Assembly: GCF_000175215.2 (NCBI RefSeq)
Contig: NC_014816.1
Location: 1,423,001-1,487,000, forward strand
Source: Asticcacaulis excentricus CB 48
GTDB taxonomy: Bacteria > Pseudomonadota > Alphaproteobacteria > Caulobacterales > Caulobacteraceae
DNA: 64,000 bases
Direction: 5' to 3'
Under the pieces are notes generated by a model, which saw nothing but the letters and a program-made list of their open reading frames with translations, did not search any database and had not been told where the DNA came from. Positions 33,346 through 42,774 of this stretch are shown one piece after another (positions within the stretch are counted from its first letter, which is position 1; each line of letters starts with the position of its first letter). The position numbers and the translations under genes were made by a program.

Positions 33346-34263
33346 TCAGACGTCTTCGGGGGGCACTGTCTGCGGCCTGAGTGCACCTTTCAACACCAGA
33401 TATGCGATCCCGACGATCAGCACGACAGACGTGATAACGCTGCCTTCCGGGCCGAACTTGCCGCCGGTAATCCACCAGTCCGCACCGGTCGATTTTAGAT
33501 CGGTGACCAGCGGGAGGACATCGAGGTTCTGACCACTGACTTCAACGCCGAACCCGGCCCCCAGAAGGAAATTCCATGCGCTGTGCCACGCGCAGACGCC
33601 CCAGAGAGACCGTTCCTGAACCGCGTAGAGACTAAAAAAGATACCCACCAGAACGATGTTCGTCAGACCGAGCAAGAGTTCCTTCGACGGCGGAATATTG
33701 GCGGCGTGCAGCAGGGAAAAGACCAGCATGCTGATGCCTATGCCCCAATAGATGCCGTGACGCGACGCCACGACCTGCATCAGATAGCCACGCATCGCAA
33801 TCTCTTCGGTCGCGCCCTGCACCAAAAAACCCGCAAAAATGGCCGCGATGGGCACAAAGGTCATGAGCCGGGGCTCACCCCATGCGCCGAAGCTTTCGAT
33901 TGTGTATCCCCCGGCCAGCCAGATACCTCCTATCGCCGCCGCAGCAAAGCCGAAGCCGATCGCCAGCCCCCTCAAATAGCGTTTGAGACCGCCCCTATTG
34001 AAGCCGAGCGCCCCGACCCCTCGCCGCTCAAACAGAAAGGTCCAGAGGAAAAAGATGAGGGCTATTGGCGCAAAGAACAGCAGCATCAGCGCGTCGGCGC
34101 GCCAGTCGATGCCTGTAGCCAAAGGTAACTTAAGCCACGTCATCGCTATCACGACGGGGATCTGCCCCAGAATGATGAAGACGATCGTGAGCACGATCGC
34201 CGCCCATGTCCATGTGCGACGCGCCTTTTCCGGACGCGGTGCGTAAAGATCAATACCTGCCAT
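33346..34263 (-). CDS. CPBP-family intramembrane glutamic protease
   Basis: 305 residues with about eight membrane segments. The CPBP (Rce1/CAAX-protease-like) motifs are present: ATEEIAMRGYLMQ (EExxxR), LVFSLLHAAN (FxxxH) and CAWHSAWNFLLG (HxxxN/D). The function of such bacterial proteases is mostly unknown; roles in bacteriocin immunity or membrane-protein turnover are known for some. The gene is convergent with the upstream hypothetical gene. It lies 56 bp beyond the ligase gene on the same strand and could be expressed with it. Confidence 0.88.
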   Translation of the reverse strand: MAGIDLYAPRPEKARRTWTWAAIVLTIVFIILGQIPVVIAMTWLKLPLATGIDWRADALMLLFFAPIALIFFLWTFLFERRGVGALGFNRGGLKRYLRGLAIGFGFAAAAIGGIWLAGGYTIESFGAWGEPRLMTFVPIAAIFAGFLVQGATEEIAMRGYLMQVVASRHGIYWGIGISMLVFSLLHAANIPPSKELLLGLTNIVLVGIFFSLYAVQERSLWGVCAWHSAWNFLLGAGFGVEVSGQNLDVLPLVTDLKSTGADWWITGGKFGPEGSVITSVVLIVGIAYLVLKGALRPQTVPPEDV

Positions 34264-34319
34264 GCAGAAACCCCTGAGTAACGCCGCACAGTCTCATCAA
34301 ATGAAACGTACGGCAAGCC

Positions 34320-35897
34320 TCAGCTTGTCCCTGCAAGAGGTTCGAGAATGCTTAGATGATCGGCCTCCTGGGCCGGCTTGTCCCAGCGGATCCGACTTAT
34401 GCGCGGGAAGCGCAGGGCATAGCCTGATTTGTGGCGTTTGGAACGGTTGACAGCGTCAAAGGCAACCTCAAACACAAGCTCTTTCTTCACTTCTCGCACC
34501 GGCCCAAAGCTGTTGAGTGTGTTGTGGCGCACCCACTTGTCCAGCTCCTTCAACTCGAAATCGGTAAAACCAAAATAGGCCTTGCCGATCGGCAGAAGTT
34601 GGTTCCCCGACCACAATCCGAAGGTAAAGTCGGAATAGAAGCTTGACCGCTTGCCCGATCCGCGTTGCGCGTACATCAGAACTGCATCGACCAGTTTGGG
34701 AGTGATCTTCCACTTGTACCAAGGCCCCGTCGGCCGCCCGGCGACGTAGGCGCTGTCGCGGTGTTTGAGCATGAGACCTTCGATGACCGAGGCGTTTTCG
34801 ACGCTGGCGCGTAAGGCCTCCAGTTCGGCAAAGTCTCCAAAGGGCAGTTGCGGCGACAAACGGATGCCATAGGGCCGGTGGTGCTCAAGCGCGGCCTGCA
34901 ACAGGGCACGGCGCTGTTCATAGGGCTGGGCGCGCATATCCTCGCCTTGAAGAAACAGCACATCATAGGCGACAATTGCCGCCGGATAATCGGCCATATA
35001 TTTTGCCGATGGGGCCTTGCGCCCCAGTCGCTGCTGGAGGTCGTTGAACGTCCCCATCTCTTCGCCGCGCTGCACCAGCAGTTCGCCGTCCAGCACCGCA
35101 TGAAAATTCAGATGCGCCAGCGCGTCCGGAAACGAGCCGGAGATATCATCGCCGGTCCGCGTAAACAGAGCCCGTCCCAGAGCCGAGTCCACCACCTGAA
35201 CGCGGATTCCGTCATACTTCCATTCGGCTGCATAGGTTTCCGGCGTGATCAGGGCGTGGTCTTTGGCCTCCAGCGGGTGGGCCAGCATGACCGGGGTGAA
35301 GGTCAGGCGCCCGCTGACGACCGGCTCTGGCCCCTGCCCTTCGAGCCAGTCGAACAACGGTTGATAAGGCGCGTCGATGCCGTGCCACAGGCTCTCGATA
35401 CGTTCGACCGGTTGATCACCAAATTTCGCCAGCACTTGCTTGAGCAAACGCCCCGACACGCCGATGCGCAGTGCCCCGGCCCCGATCTTGAGTAGAGCCC
35501 AGCGTTCGGGCGAGGTCATCTGATCGAGCAACCCCACCACATAGTCGGGCAGTTGCGCCTTGGGCGTATCGCGAAAGGCTCCGACTACTGCGTGAAGCGG
35601 CGGTAAGTCGCCCGGTTCGGCTTCGGCGGCCGGCCACAGATGGGCGACTGTTTCCGACAGCTCACCCACATAGTCATGGCTTAGGGCGAGAAGCGTCGGA
35701 TCGACACGCGCGCGGATCAGCTCCATCACCATTGAGCGCCGGAAATTGGGCAGGGACAGCTCACCTGCGATAATCGCCACCGCATAGCCGCGGTCCGGAT
35801 CAGGCGTGGTGCGCAGATAGTCGAGTAACAGCCGCGTCTTGCCGAGTGTCGATGGCTCGTAATAGAGGCTTTCCAGCAGACGGGAAAAGGCTTTCAT
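34320..35897 (-). CDS. ATP-dependent DNA ligase of the ligase/exonuclease/helicase/PdeM repair set
   Basis: 525 residues: an N-terminal helical DNA-binding domain (about 1-200), an adenylation domain with the nucleotidyl-transfer Lys227 in AEWKYDGIRVQV (motif I), and a C-terminal OB domain (PTGPWYKWKITPKLVDAVLMYAQRG). It matches the stand-alone bacterial ligases often annotated as cisplatin-damage-response ligases. It overlaps the exonuclease gene by four bases; the helicase and phosphoesterase are divergent. It seals nicks, probably in a short-patch or damage-response pathway. Confidence 0.9.
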   Translation of the reverse strand: MKAFSRLLESLYYEPSTLGKTRLLLDYLRTTPDPDRGYAVAIIAGELSLPNFRRSMVMELIRARVDPTLLALSHDYVGELSETVAHLWPAAEAEPGDLPPLHAVVGAFRDTPKAQLPDYVVGLLDQMTSPERWALLKIGAGALRIGVSGRLLKQVLAKFGDQPVERIESLWHGIDAPYQPLFDWLEGQGPEPVVSGRLTFTPVMLAHPLEAKDHALITPETYAAEWKYDGIRVQVVDSALGRALFTRTGDDISGSFPDALAHLNFHAVLDGELLVQRGEEMGTFNDLQQRLGRKAPSAKYMADYPAAIVAYDVLFLQGEDMRAQPYEQRRALLQAALEHHRPYGIRLSPQLPFGDFAELEALRASVENASVIEGLMLKHRDSAYVAGRPTGPWYKWKITPKLVDAVLMYAQRGSGKRSSFYSDFTFGLWSGNQLLPIGKAYFGFTDFELKELDKWVRHNTLNSFGPVREVKKELVFEVAFDAVNRSKRHKSGYALRFPRISRIRWDKPAQEADHLSILEPLAGTS

Positions 35898-36904
35898 TCC
35901 GCATCATCCTCATAACCGATCAGGTGCAAGGCGCGTCCCTTCAGCCCCATCAGTGTTGCCTGATGCACCAATGCGTCGTCGCGGCCATGCGTCACCCATA
36001 CCTCCGGCGCGCCGACATCTCTGAGAGTCTCGACCAGTTCGTCCCAGTCCGCATGGTCGGAAATCACAAGAGGCAGTTCGACGCCTTTTTGTTTGGCGCG
36101 CGCCCGTATGCGCATCCAGCCGGAGGCTGCCGCCGTCAGCACCTCTGGCAGCCGGCGTGACCAGCGGTCCTTGAGCGCCGAGGGCGGACAAAGGACGATC
36201 TTTCCGGCTAGCGTCCGGGCGTTTTCCGCCGTCACCGGCGCCAGCGGCCCTAGATCAATGCCAAGTGACTGATAAAGATCGCACAACCGTTGCATGGCGC
36301 CGTGCAGATAGAGAGTATCAGCGTACCCCGCGGCGCGCAGGGCGCAAATCACGCGCTGACACTTGCCCAGGGCATAGGCACCGACCAAATGACAGCGATC
36401 GGGAAACTGCCGCAGCGAGGCCAGCAGGCGTGCGATCTCATCCGCCAGCGGCGGATGTCGAAACACTGGCAGGGCGAACGTCGCCTCGGTGACGAAGACA
36501 TCGCACGGCACCGGTTCAAACGGCACGCAGGTTGGGTCCGCCCGACGCTTATAATCGCCGGAAAAGACGATGGTGGACCCGTCATATTCAAGCCGCGCCT
36601 GCGCCGAACCTAAGATATGCCCCGCCGGGTGCAGGCTGAGGCGCACGCCATTGATGTCAACCATTTGCCCATAGGCCAATGGATGCTCGGCCTCGCTGAA
36701 ATGATCTTCGCCATAGCGGCTGCGCATGATGGCGAGCGTTTCCGGCGTCGCAAACACGTGCTGATGGCCGGCTCGCGCGTGATCGGCATGGCCGTGCGTT
36801 ATGACCGCGACTTCGACCGGTTGCATGGGGTCGATAAAGAATCCACCGGGCCGGCACCACACGCCTTCGGGCCGGATTTCGATCCAGTCACGCGGATGGG
36901 TCAC
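35894..36904 (-). CDS. Ligase-associated metallo-beta-lactamase-fold DNA exonuclease
   Basis: 336 residues with the MBL/beta-CASP nuclease metal motifs: VAVITHGHADHARAGH (HxHxDH), HPAGHILGSAQARL, FSGDYKRRADPTCVPFEPVPCDVFVTEATF, and a late SDHADWDELVETL histidine. It belongs to the SNM1/Pso2-like bacterial exonuclease group found next to ATP-dependent ligases. The start faces the divergent helicase gene 76 bp away. Confidence 0.9.
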   Translation of the reverse strand: MTHPRDWIEIRPEGVWCRPGGFFIDPMQPVEVAVITHGHADHARAGHQHVFATPETLAIMRSRYGEDHFSEAEHPLAYGQMVDINGVRLSLHPAGHILGSAQARLEYDGSTIVFSGDYKRRADPTCVPFEPVPCDVFVTEATFALPVFRHPPLADEIARLLASLRQFPDRCHLVGAYALGKCQRVICALRAAGYADTLYLHGAMQRLCDLYQSLGIDLGPLAPVTAENARTLAGKIVLCPPSALKDRWSRRLPEVLTAAASGWMRIRARAKQKGVELPLVISDHADWDELVETLRDVGAPEVWVTHGRDDALVHQATLMGLKGRALHLIGYEDDAE

Positions 36905-36980
36905 TGATCACCCCGGCGATCTTGAACGTAACGGGTGGTATAACTGCCTTTTTATAACTGTTCACGCTAAAAACGTCCCC

Positions 36981-39428
36981 ATGACGATACCTGATGCCTT
37001 CCAGTCCTGGTTTACCTTGCAAGGCTGGACCCTGTTGCCGCATCAGCGTGAGATGACGGCGCGCTTTGCCGCCGGTCATTCGACGCTTCTGACCGCACCG
37101 ACCGGCACTGGAAAGACGCTGGCAGGGTTTTTGGGGTCCCTGATTGATATTACGCAGACGCGGCCAAACGGTTTGCACACGCTGTATATTTCGCCGCTGA
37201 AGGCGTTAAATTACGATATCGAACGCAATGTCACAGCGATGATCGAAGCGTTAAGCCTGCCAGTGCGTGTGGAAAGCCGCACAGGGGACACGTCGCAACA
37301 CCGTCGCCAGCGCCAACGCGCCAAGCCCCCGCATATCCTGCTGACGACACCGGAATCACTGATGCTGCTGCTGTCCTATCCTGACGCGGCAAAGATGTTC
37401 GGCACGCTAAAGGCCGTCATTATCGACGAAATCCATCAGGTGGCGGCGTCGCGTCGCGGCGACCTGATTGCGCTGGCGTTGGCGCAGCTTGAGGCCTACA
37501 GCCCGGGCTTTCGCCGCATCGGGCTGTCGGCCACGGTGGCCGAGCCTGAGCTGTTCTGCGGCTGGCTGGGGCTGGAGAATAAACGCGTCGACCATCTCGA
37601 CAGCCGCACCCTGGGTATGGCTGAGGCCGCGCCCGAAGTGGCCATACTGCCCACGCGCAAAGCGCCGCCCTATAACGGCTTCATGGCGCTATATGCGGTG
37701 CCGGAAATCCTGTCTGAGATTGCGAAGGCCCGCACCGCCATCGTCTTCGTCAATACCCGCGCTCAGGCCGAGCTCCTGTTTCAGTTCCTGTGGGAGGCCA
37801 ATGAAGAGGCACTGCCTATAGCCATCTACCACGCCTCTCTGACGCGCGAGATGCGGCTGAAGACCATCAGTCTTATGGCCGCAGGCAAGCTGCGGGCGCT
37901 GGTTGCCACCTCTGCCATCGAACTGGGGATCGACTGGGGCGATGTCGATCTGGTTATACAGGTCGGAGCACCAAAGGGCGTGAGCCGCCTCTTGCAGCGT
38001 ATCGGCCGGTCAAACCACCGCGTCGATGTGCCGTCAAAAGCCTTTCTGTGCTCGGCCAATCGCTTCGAAGTGCTGGAATGCGAGGCCGCCATTGCCGCCA
38101 TCCGTGCAGGGAAACTCGACGGCGATGTCCCTCAGCCGGGGGCGCAGGACGTACTTGCACAGTTCATCCTTAATGCGGCGTGCAGCGCGCCCGTCACGCC
38201 CGAAACTCTTTATGCCCTTGTGCGTACCGCATGGTCCTATCGCCACGTGAGCTATGCCGAGTTCGAGACCCTTTTCCGTTTTGTCGTTGATGGCGGCTAC
38301 GTGCTGCGCAATTACGACCGGTGGCACCGTCTGAGCGAGACCGAACAGGGGTGGATACCGGCCTCCCCCCAGATCTCCCGCCGCCACCGGCAAAATATCG
38401 GCGTCATTATCGAGGCCGGAAAGCTCAAGGTGCGTCGTCTGCACGGGCGCGGCGGCAAATATCTGGGGGAAATCGAGGAACAGTTCGGGCAGTCCATGCG
38501 TCCAGGTGACACCTTCTTCTTTGCCGGTGAGGTCCTGGCCTTTGAGCGCATCCACGACATGACGCTCGATGCCCGCCCCACCGCGGCCAGGGAGCCGTTG
38601 CTGCCCACCTATTCTGGTGGGCAGATGCCGCTTTCGACCTTCCTCGCCGACGGGGTGCGCGGCCTGTTGCAGTCAGAGACGACGCTAAACGAACTGCCGG
38701 CTGTGGTGCGCGACTGGTTGAGGCTGCAAACGCGCTTTTCGCGCCTGCCCGACCGTCAGTACCTTTTGGTCGAGAGCTTTCCGCGCGGCAAGCTTTACAC
38801 CCTGGTCCTCTATACATTTGAGGGCAGGCGCGCCAATCAGACTCTAGGAATGCTGCTGTCGCGGCGCATGGAGCGCTACGAGCTTCATCCCTTGAGTTTC
38901 ACCATCACCGATTACGGGCTGGCGATCAACAGTGTCGAACAGGTGACCGACGGTATGATTCACGACTTGTTTTCTCCCGACATTCTGGCGGACGAACTGG
39001 AGGAGTGGCTGGCGGATTCGCCTATGTTGAAGCGTTCCTTCCGACGGGTGGCGACCATTGCCGGCCTTGTTGAACAGAACAGTAATGCGGCGCGTAAGAC
39101 ACTGAAACAGGTGACCTTTTCAACAGATCTCATCTATGATGTGCTGCGTAAGTACGAGCCCGATCATGTGCTTTTGCGGCTGACGCGCGCCGATGCCGAA
39201 CGCGAACTTCTGGACCTCGACCGATTGACAGATCTCATTTTGACCTTCCGCGACCGGATCGCCTTTTGCGAACTGCCACGTCCCTCGCCCCTGTCCTTGC
39301 CCGTTATTTTGGACGTGCGGACCGAGCGCCTGCCCGGTGGCGGGATCGAGGCCCTGTTGCAGCAGGAAGGCCCCGAAGCGGCCGCCGAACGTCTGATGCA
39401 GGAGGTAGTCGATGGCCTCGACGGCTGA
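36981..39428 (+). CDS. Ligase-associated DEAH-type DNA helicase (Lhr-Core-like)
   Basis: 815 residues from the ATG at 36981 (MTIPDAFQSWFTLQGWTLLPHQREM); the open frame upstream to 36801 runs antisense through the exonuclease gene and is not used. Superfamily 2 motifs are Q/I LLTAPTGTGKTLAG, II IIDEIHQV, III GLSATV, and a C-terminal RecA domain with VATSAIELGIDWGDVDLVIQVGAPKGVSRLLQRIGRSNHR. A winged-helix and Lhr-Core domain follows, a 3'-to-5' helicase architecture. The end overlaps pdeM by 17 bases. Confidence 0.93.
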   Translation: MTIPDAFQSWFTLQGWTLLPHQREMTARFAAGHSTLLTAPTGTGKTLAGFLGSLIDITQTRPNGLHTLYISPLKALNYDIERNVTAMIEALSLPVRVESRTGDTSQHRRQRQRAKPPHILLTTPESLMLLLSYPDAAKMFGTLKAVIIDEIHQVAASRRGDLIALALAQLEAYSPGFRRIGLSATVAEPELFCGWLGLENKRVDHLDSRTLGMAEAAPEVAILPTRKAPPYNGFMALYAVPEILSEIAKARTAIVFVNTRAQAELLFQFLWEANEEALPIAIYHASLTREMRLKTISLMAAGKLRALVATSAIELGIDWGDVDLVIQVGAPKGVSRLLQRIGRSNHRVDVPSKAFLCSANRFEVLECEAAIAAIRAGKLDGDVPQPGAQDVLAQFILNAACSAPVTPETLYALVRTAWSYRHVSYAEFETLFRFVVDGGYVLRNYDRWHRLSETEQGWIPASPQISRRHRQNIGVIIEAGKLKVRRLHGRGGKYLGEIEEQFGQSMRPGDTFFFAGEVLAFERIHDMTLDARPTAAREPLLPTYSGGQMPLSTFLADGVRGLLQSETTLNELPAVVRDWLRLQTRFSRLPDRQYLLVESFPRGKLYTLVLYTFEGRRANQTLGMLLSRRMERYELHPLSFTITDYGLAINSVEQVTDGMIHDLFSPDILADELEEWLADSPMLKRSFRRVATIAGLVEQNSNAARKTLKQVTFSTDLIYDVLRKYEPDHVLLRLTRADAERELLDLDRLTDLILTFRDRIAFCELPRPSPLSLPVILDVRTERLPGGGIEALLQQEGPEAAAERLMQEVVDGLDG

Positions 39429-40080
39429 GGTAGAGTTCGCGGGTCACCGGATGGTGCTGGATGCCGAACTGGCCCTGTGGTGGCCGGCGCACAGCGTGCT
39501 GGCCGTGTCGGATTTACATTTCGAAAAATCGACCTTTTTGGCGCAGTTCGGATCGCCGATCGCCCCTTACGATACGCTGGACACGCTAATGCGCCTCGAA
39601 GCGCTCATTATGCGTTATCAGCCGCGCACCCTTGTCCTGCTGGGCGACAGTTTCCACGATCGCGAGGCGTGGCAAAGGCTGGAGGCCGCTACGCGCCACC
39701 ATCTGCTGAGCCTGTGCGGCGCGGTCGAGTCGTGCCTGTGGGTCGAAGGCAATCATGATGTCGGCCTCATCCGCGACGACAGCCTAACCTTTGTTGACCA
39801 TCATGTGGTGGACGGAATCGGCTTCCGCCATGAAGCCGAACCTACAGATCAGCCCCAGATTATCGGCCATTTTCACCCGAAGCTGACCACTCGGGTTAGC
39901 GGTCACAAGGTTAGCGGCAAGTGCTTTGCCGTCAACCGTAGCCGCCTAATCCTGCCCGCCTTCGGCAGCTTCACCGGCGGGCTCAATATACAGCATGAAA
40001 TCCTAACTGAAGCGGCGCAGGGTGAGGCCTTTACCCCGTATTTGATTTACGGGCGGACGATTCTGCCAATTCGCAGTTGA
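39412..40080 (+). CDS. pdeM: Ligase-associated metallophosphoesterase PdeM
   Basis: 222 residues with the calcineurin-like phosphoesterase metal motifs in order: VSDLHFEKSTFL, LLGDSFHD, WVEGNHD, and GHFHPK near residue 160. It is the fourth member of the ligase, exonuclease, helicase and phosphoesterase set. Its start lies inside the helicase gene, so translation is coupled. A DNA end-processing role is expected from the family; the substrate is not evident. Confidence 0.9.
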   Translation: MASTAEVEFAGHRMVLDAELALWWPAHSVLAVSDLHFEKSTFLAQFGSPIAPYDTLDTLMRLEALIMRYQPRTLVLLGDSFHDREAWQRLEAATRHHLLSLCGAVESCLWVEGNHDVGLIRDDSLTFVDHHVVDGIGFRHEAEPTDQPQIIGHFHPKLTTRVSGHKVSGKCFAVNRSRLILPAFGSFTGGLNIQHEILTEAAQGEAFTPYLIYGRTILPIRS

Positions 40081-40149
40081 AGATACGGAACCGCCGGATC
40101 GTATCTTTACAAAGGTACCGGCACGATTAAGCCACACACGGAGACCTAA

Positions 40150-40713
40150 ATGCAAACGCGCAACTACGCCCTGCCCGTCCTCCTCGCTTCCGCCGCCGTT
40201 TTGGCCCTAAGCGCTCAGGCCGTATCCGCCAAGCCAGTGGGTAATCCGAAGGTGCCGCCACCGGCCAAGCCGGTCGAACTGACTCGTTATCTGGGCCTGT
40301 GGTACGAACTGGGGCGCTATGAGAACCGCTTTGAGAAGGACTGCGATCTGGTTACGGCGCAATACAGCCTGGCCGAAGATGGGAAGATCAACATTCTTAA
40401 CACCTGCGGGTGGCGCAAAGGCGAACCGGGCAAGTCGTCGAAGGGCAAGGCCATGATCGTCAGCGACAGCGGTAATGCCAAGCTGAAAGTTTCCTTCTTC
40501 GGCCCGTTCTATGTCGGCAATTACTGGGTGCTGGATCATGCCGACGACTATAGCTGGTCCATCGTTGGCGAGCCGACTGGGAAGTATTTGTGGATTTTGA
40601 CCCGTGCACCGTCACCGGCGTTCAAAGTGCGCGAAGACCTCCGCGATCGGGCGCGAGAGCTGGGCTATAACACTGATCTAATCCGCTGGACCAGCCAGAC
40701 ACCACCCAAATAA
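40150..40713 (+). CDS. Lipocalin (Blc-like)
   Basis: 187 residues with a signal peptide (about 1-27; cleavage after VSA). The lipocalin GxWY motif lies in YLGLWYELGRYENRFEKDC, and the barrel continues with GKAMIVSDSGNAKLKVSFFGPFYVGNYWVLDHADDYSWSIVGEPTGKYLWILTRAP. There is no lipobox Cys, so it is probably soluble and periplasmic rather than an outer-membrane lipoprotein like E. coli Blc. It may bind fatty acids or lysophospholipids. It follows pdeM by 69 bp on the same strand. Confidence 0.9.
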   Translation: MQTRNYALPVLLASAAVLALSAQAVSAKPVGNPKVPPPAKPVELTRYLGLWYELGRYENRFEKDCDLVTAQYSLAEDGKINILNTCGWRKGEPGKSSKGKAMIVSDSGNAKLKVSFFGPFYVGNYWVLDHADDYSWSIVGEPTGKYLWILTRAPSPAFKVREDLRDRARELGYNTDLIRWTSQTPPK

Positions 40714-40741
40714 CCTCGCCGCCCATAAAAAAACCCGGTTG

Positions 40742-41629
40742 TCACCGCGCTGAAGTCGGATGGCGGCCCGACGAAGGCGTTCCGTGATCAAGGCAGTCCA
40801 TAATGTGGCGTGCTAGCATCTGCCCTACCTCGCCCAGTTCGGGTTGCGCCTGGAGGGCAATCTCTGCATCCGGCAGACTCGGCAAGTCGAAGGCGCGATC
40901 TACGATGCGGATGTCGGCCGGGATCATATTGGCCGGCAGCACGCCAACACCCAGGCCTGAGCGCACCGCTGCTAGAGTGCCGGTCAGGCTGGGGCTGGTA
41001 TAAGCGATGCGCCAGTTCCGCCCCTGCTGATTAAGCGCCAGCAGGGCGCGCGCCCGGTAGATGCAGGGCGAAGGCGACAGTACAAGCGGCAACGGCCCCG
41101 AATCGGCGGCCTCACCACTGGCGACCCAGACCAGTGGCTCACGCCACACCCGCACGCCTCCCGTTACCGACTGCGGGTCACGTTTGAGCAGCACAATATC
41201 ATACAGGCCTTTTTCATAGCCCGACATCAGGTTGAGCGTCAGATCACAATTGACATTCAGGTGCACCCGCGGGTGCAGGCTGCGAAAGGTCGCCAATACG
41301 CTCGGCAGGTAGTGGGTGGCAAAATCTTCGGGCGTCCCCAGCCGGATTTCACCCTCCACCTCTGGCTCAGACAGGCGCGACCAAGCCTCACGTTGCAGGT
41401 CGATCAGCCGCCGCGCATACCCCAGAAAAACCTCACCACTCTCGGTCAGACGAACATTGCGTTGATTACGTAAAAACAGGCTGTGCCCCAGCGTGTCCTC
41501 CAGGCGGCGGATCTGCACGCTCAGAGCCGACTGACTTCGCCCGACCCGTTCGGCCGCACGGGTGAAATGAAGGGTTTCCGCCAGAGCGACAAACGCTCTC
41601 AGCGTATGGAAATCGGTGTCAAAGGCCAT
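40742..41629 (-). CDS. LysR-family transcriptional regulator
   Basis: 295 residues with an N-terminal winged helix (FHTLRAFVALAETLHFTRAAERVGRSQSALSVQIRRLEDTLGHSLFLRNQRNVRLTESG) and a LysR effector domain (IRLGTPEDFATHYLPSVLATFRSLHPRVHLNV). It is closest in style to the LrhA-type branch. It is divergent from an SbtA-type permease gene, 88 bp away, and probably controls it; bicarbonate-related metabolites are plausible signals but unproven. Confidence 0.92.
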   Translation of the reverse strand: MAFDTDFHTLRAFVALAETLHFTRAAERVGRSQSALSVQIRRLEDTLGHSLFLRNQRNVRLTESGEVFLGYARRLIDLQREAWSRLSEPEVEGEIRLGTPEDFATHYLPSVLATFRSLHPRVHLNVNCDLTLNLMSGYEKGLYDIVLLKRDPQSVTGGVRVWREPLVWVASGEAADSGPLPLVLSPSPCIYRARALLALNQQGRNWRIAYTSPSLTGTLAAVRSGLGVGVLPANMIPADIRIVDRAFDLPSLPDAEIALQAQPELGEVGQMLARHIMDCLDHGTPSSGRHPTSAR

Positions 41630-41717
41630 TAATTCACCTTTTCGATTATAGAGATTAAACTAATTCATTTTATAAATTTATTGCGACCTCGTAAAGGCCT
41701 CCTCAGTTGGAGGCCCC
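41630..41717. promoter_or_regulatory. Divergent AT-rich control region of the LysR and SbtA genes
   Basis: This 88-bp stretch is much richer in A/T than its surroundings. The short element TAATTCA occurs at 41629-41635 and again at 41661-41667. Such a spaced repeat would suit a LysR tetramer. No firm -35/-10 assignment was possible. Confidence 0.45.
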
Positions 41718-42683
41718 ATGACAACGTTTGTTTCTCTCTCGCAAAACTTCCTCACCGCACCGGTCCTGTTTTTCGTACTGGGGGCGGCGGCTGGCATTGT
41801 CCGATCGAACCTGCACTTCCCCAAAGGTGTCGTGCAGTTTTTGTCCATCTATCTGATGATGTCGATTGGCCTGAAAGGGGGCATTGCCGTGGCAGGTACG
41901 GGCACCCTGACCATGGCCCTTCTTATTCTGATAGGCTGTGGTCTGGTGTACGGATTGCTCCAACCGGTTATTGGCTTCTGGCTGTTGAAATTCACCACCC
42001 CATTGGACCGCCCGACCCGCGCTGCAGTCAGCGCCCATTACGGCTCGATCAGCGTCGTGACCTTCGCTGCCGCCGTAAGCTGGCTCGACTCGCGTCATCT
42101 GCCCTATGCCGGCGTCGTGGTGGCCATTGTCGCGCTGATGGAAGCCCCGGCCATTGTGTCCGGGTTGATGTTGGCGCGCGAGAACACTAAAAATCACTCG
42201 CCTTTACATATTCTGTCTGAGACCCTCACCAATGGCGCCGTCTTCCTGCTTCTGGGGGCCTTTATCATCGGCGCGCTGATCGGACCGCAGCAGGCCGAAA
42301 AGCTGAAAGGCTTTGTCTTCGAGCCATTTCAGGGGCTGTTGTGTCTCTTCCTGCTAGAAATGGGGCTGACGGTCAGCCGCAATCTTAAGCAGCTTTCAAA
42401 GTTCACCCTACCGCTTCTGGCCTTTGGTATCTATATGCCTCTTATTGGGGCTGCACTGGGGATCGTGACGGGCACGTTACTAAGTCTGGATTACGGCACG
42501 GCCTATCTGTTTACAGTGCTGTGCGCCTCGGCCTCCTACATTGCAGTCCCGGCGGCGATGCGCGCAGCCCTTCCGGAGGCCGACCCGGCGGTCTATGTGC
42601 CCCTCAGCATCGGGGTGACCTTTCCGTTCAACATCCTGATCGGTCTGCCGCTCTACGGCTGGCTTTTGACCGCCGCATCATGA
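41718..42683 (+). CDS. SbtA-type sodium-dependent bicarbonate permease
   Basis: 321 residues with about ten membrane segments. Family blocks are NFLTAPVLFFVLGAAAG, YLMMSIGLKGGIAVA, SAHYGSISVVTFAAAVSWL, and ASASYIAVPAAMRAALPEADPAVYVPLSIGVTFPFNILIGLPLY near the end. Cyanobacterial SbtA imports bicarbonate with sodium. In a heterotroph it may support carboxylation reactions under low CO2. No SbtB regulator gene is adjacent. Confidence 0.87.
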   Translation: MTTFVSLSQNFLTAPVLFFVLGAAAGIVRSNLHFPKGVVQFLSIYLMMSIGLKGGIAVAGTGTLTMALLILIGCGLVYGLLQPVIGFWLLKFTTPLDRPTRAAVSAHYGSISVVTFAAAVSWLDSRHLPYAGVVVAIVALMEAPAIVSGLMLARENTKNHSPLHILSETLTNGAVFLLLGAFIIGALIGPQQAEKLKGFVFEPFQGLLCLFLLEMGLTVSRNLKQLSKFTLPLLAFGIYMPLIGAALGIVTGTLLSLDYGTAYLFTVLCASASYIAVPAAMRAALPEADPAVYVPLSIGVTFPFNILIGLPLYGWLLTAAS

Positions 42684-42774
42684 CCAGAGCGGTGAGCTGC
42701 GGACGAATCCGGGCATAGGCCGTTGAATTACGGCTCGAATGACTCTAACCTGCGGCTATGGAACCGTTTTTGCG

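Noticed and set aside
36801..36980. 60-residue N-terminal extension of the helicase
   Set aside because: It runs through the start of the divergent exonuclease gene. The ATG at 36981 fits the family start.
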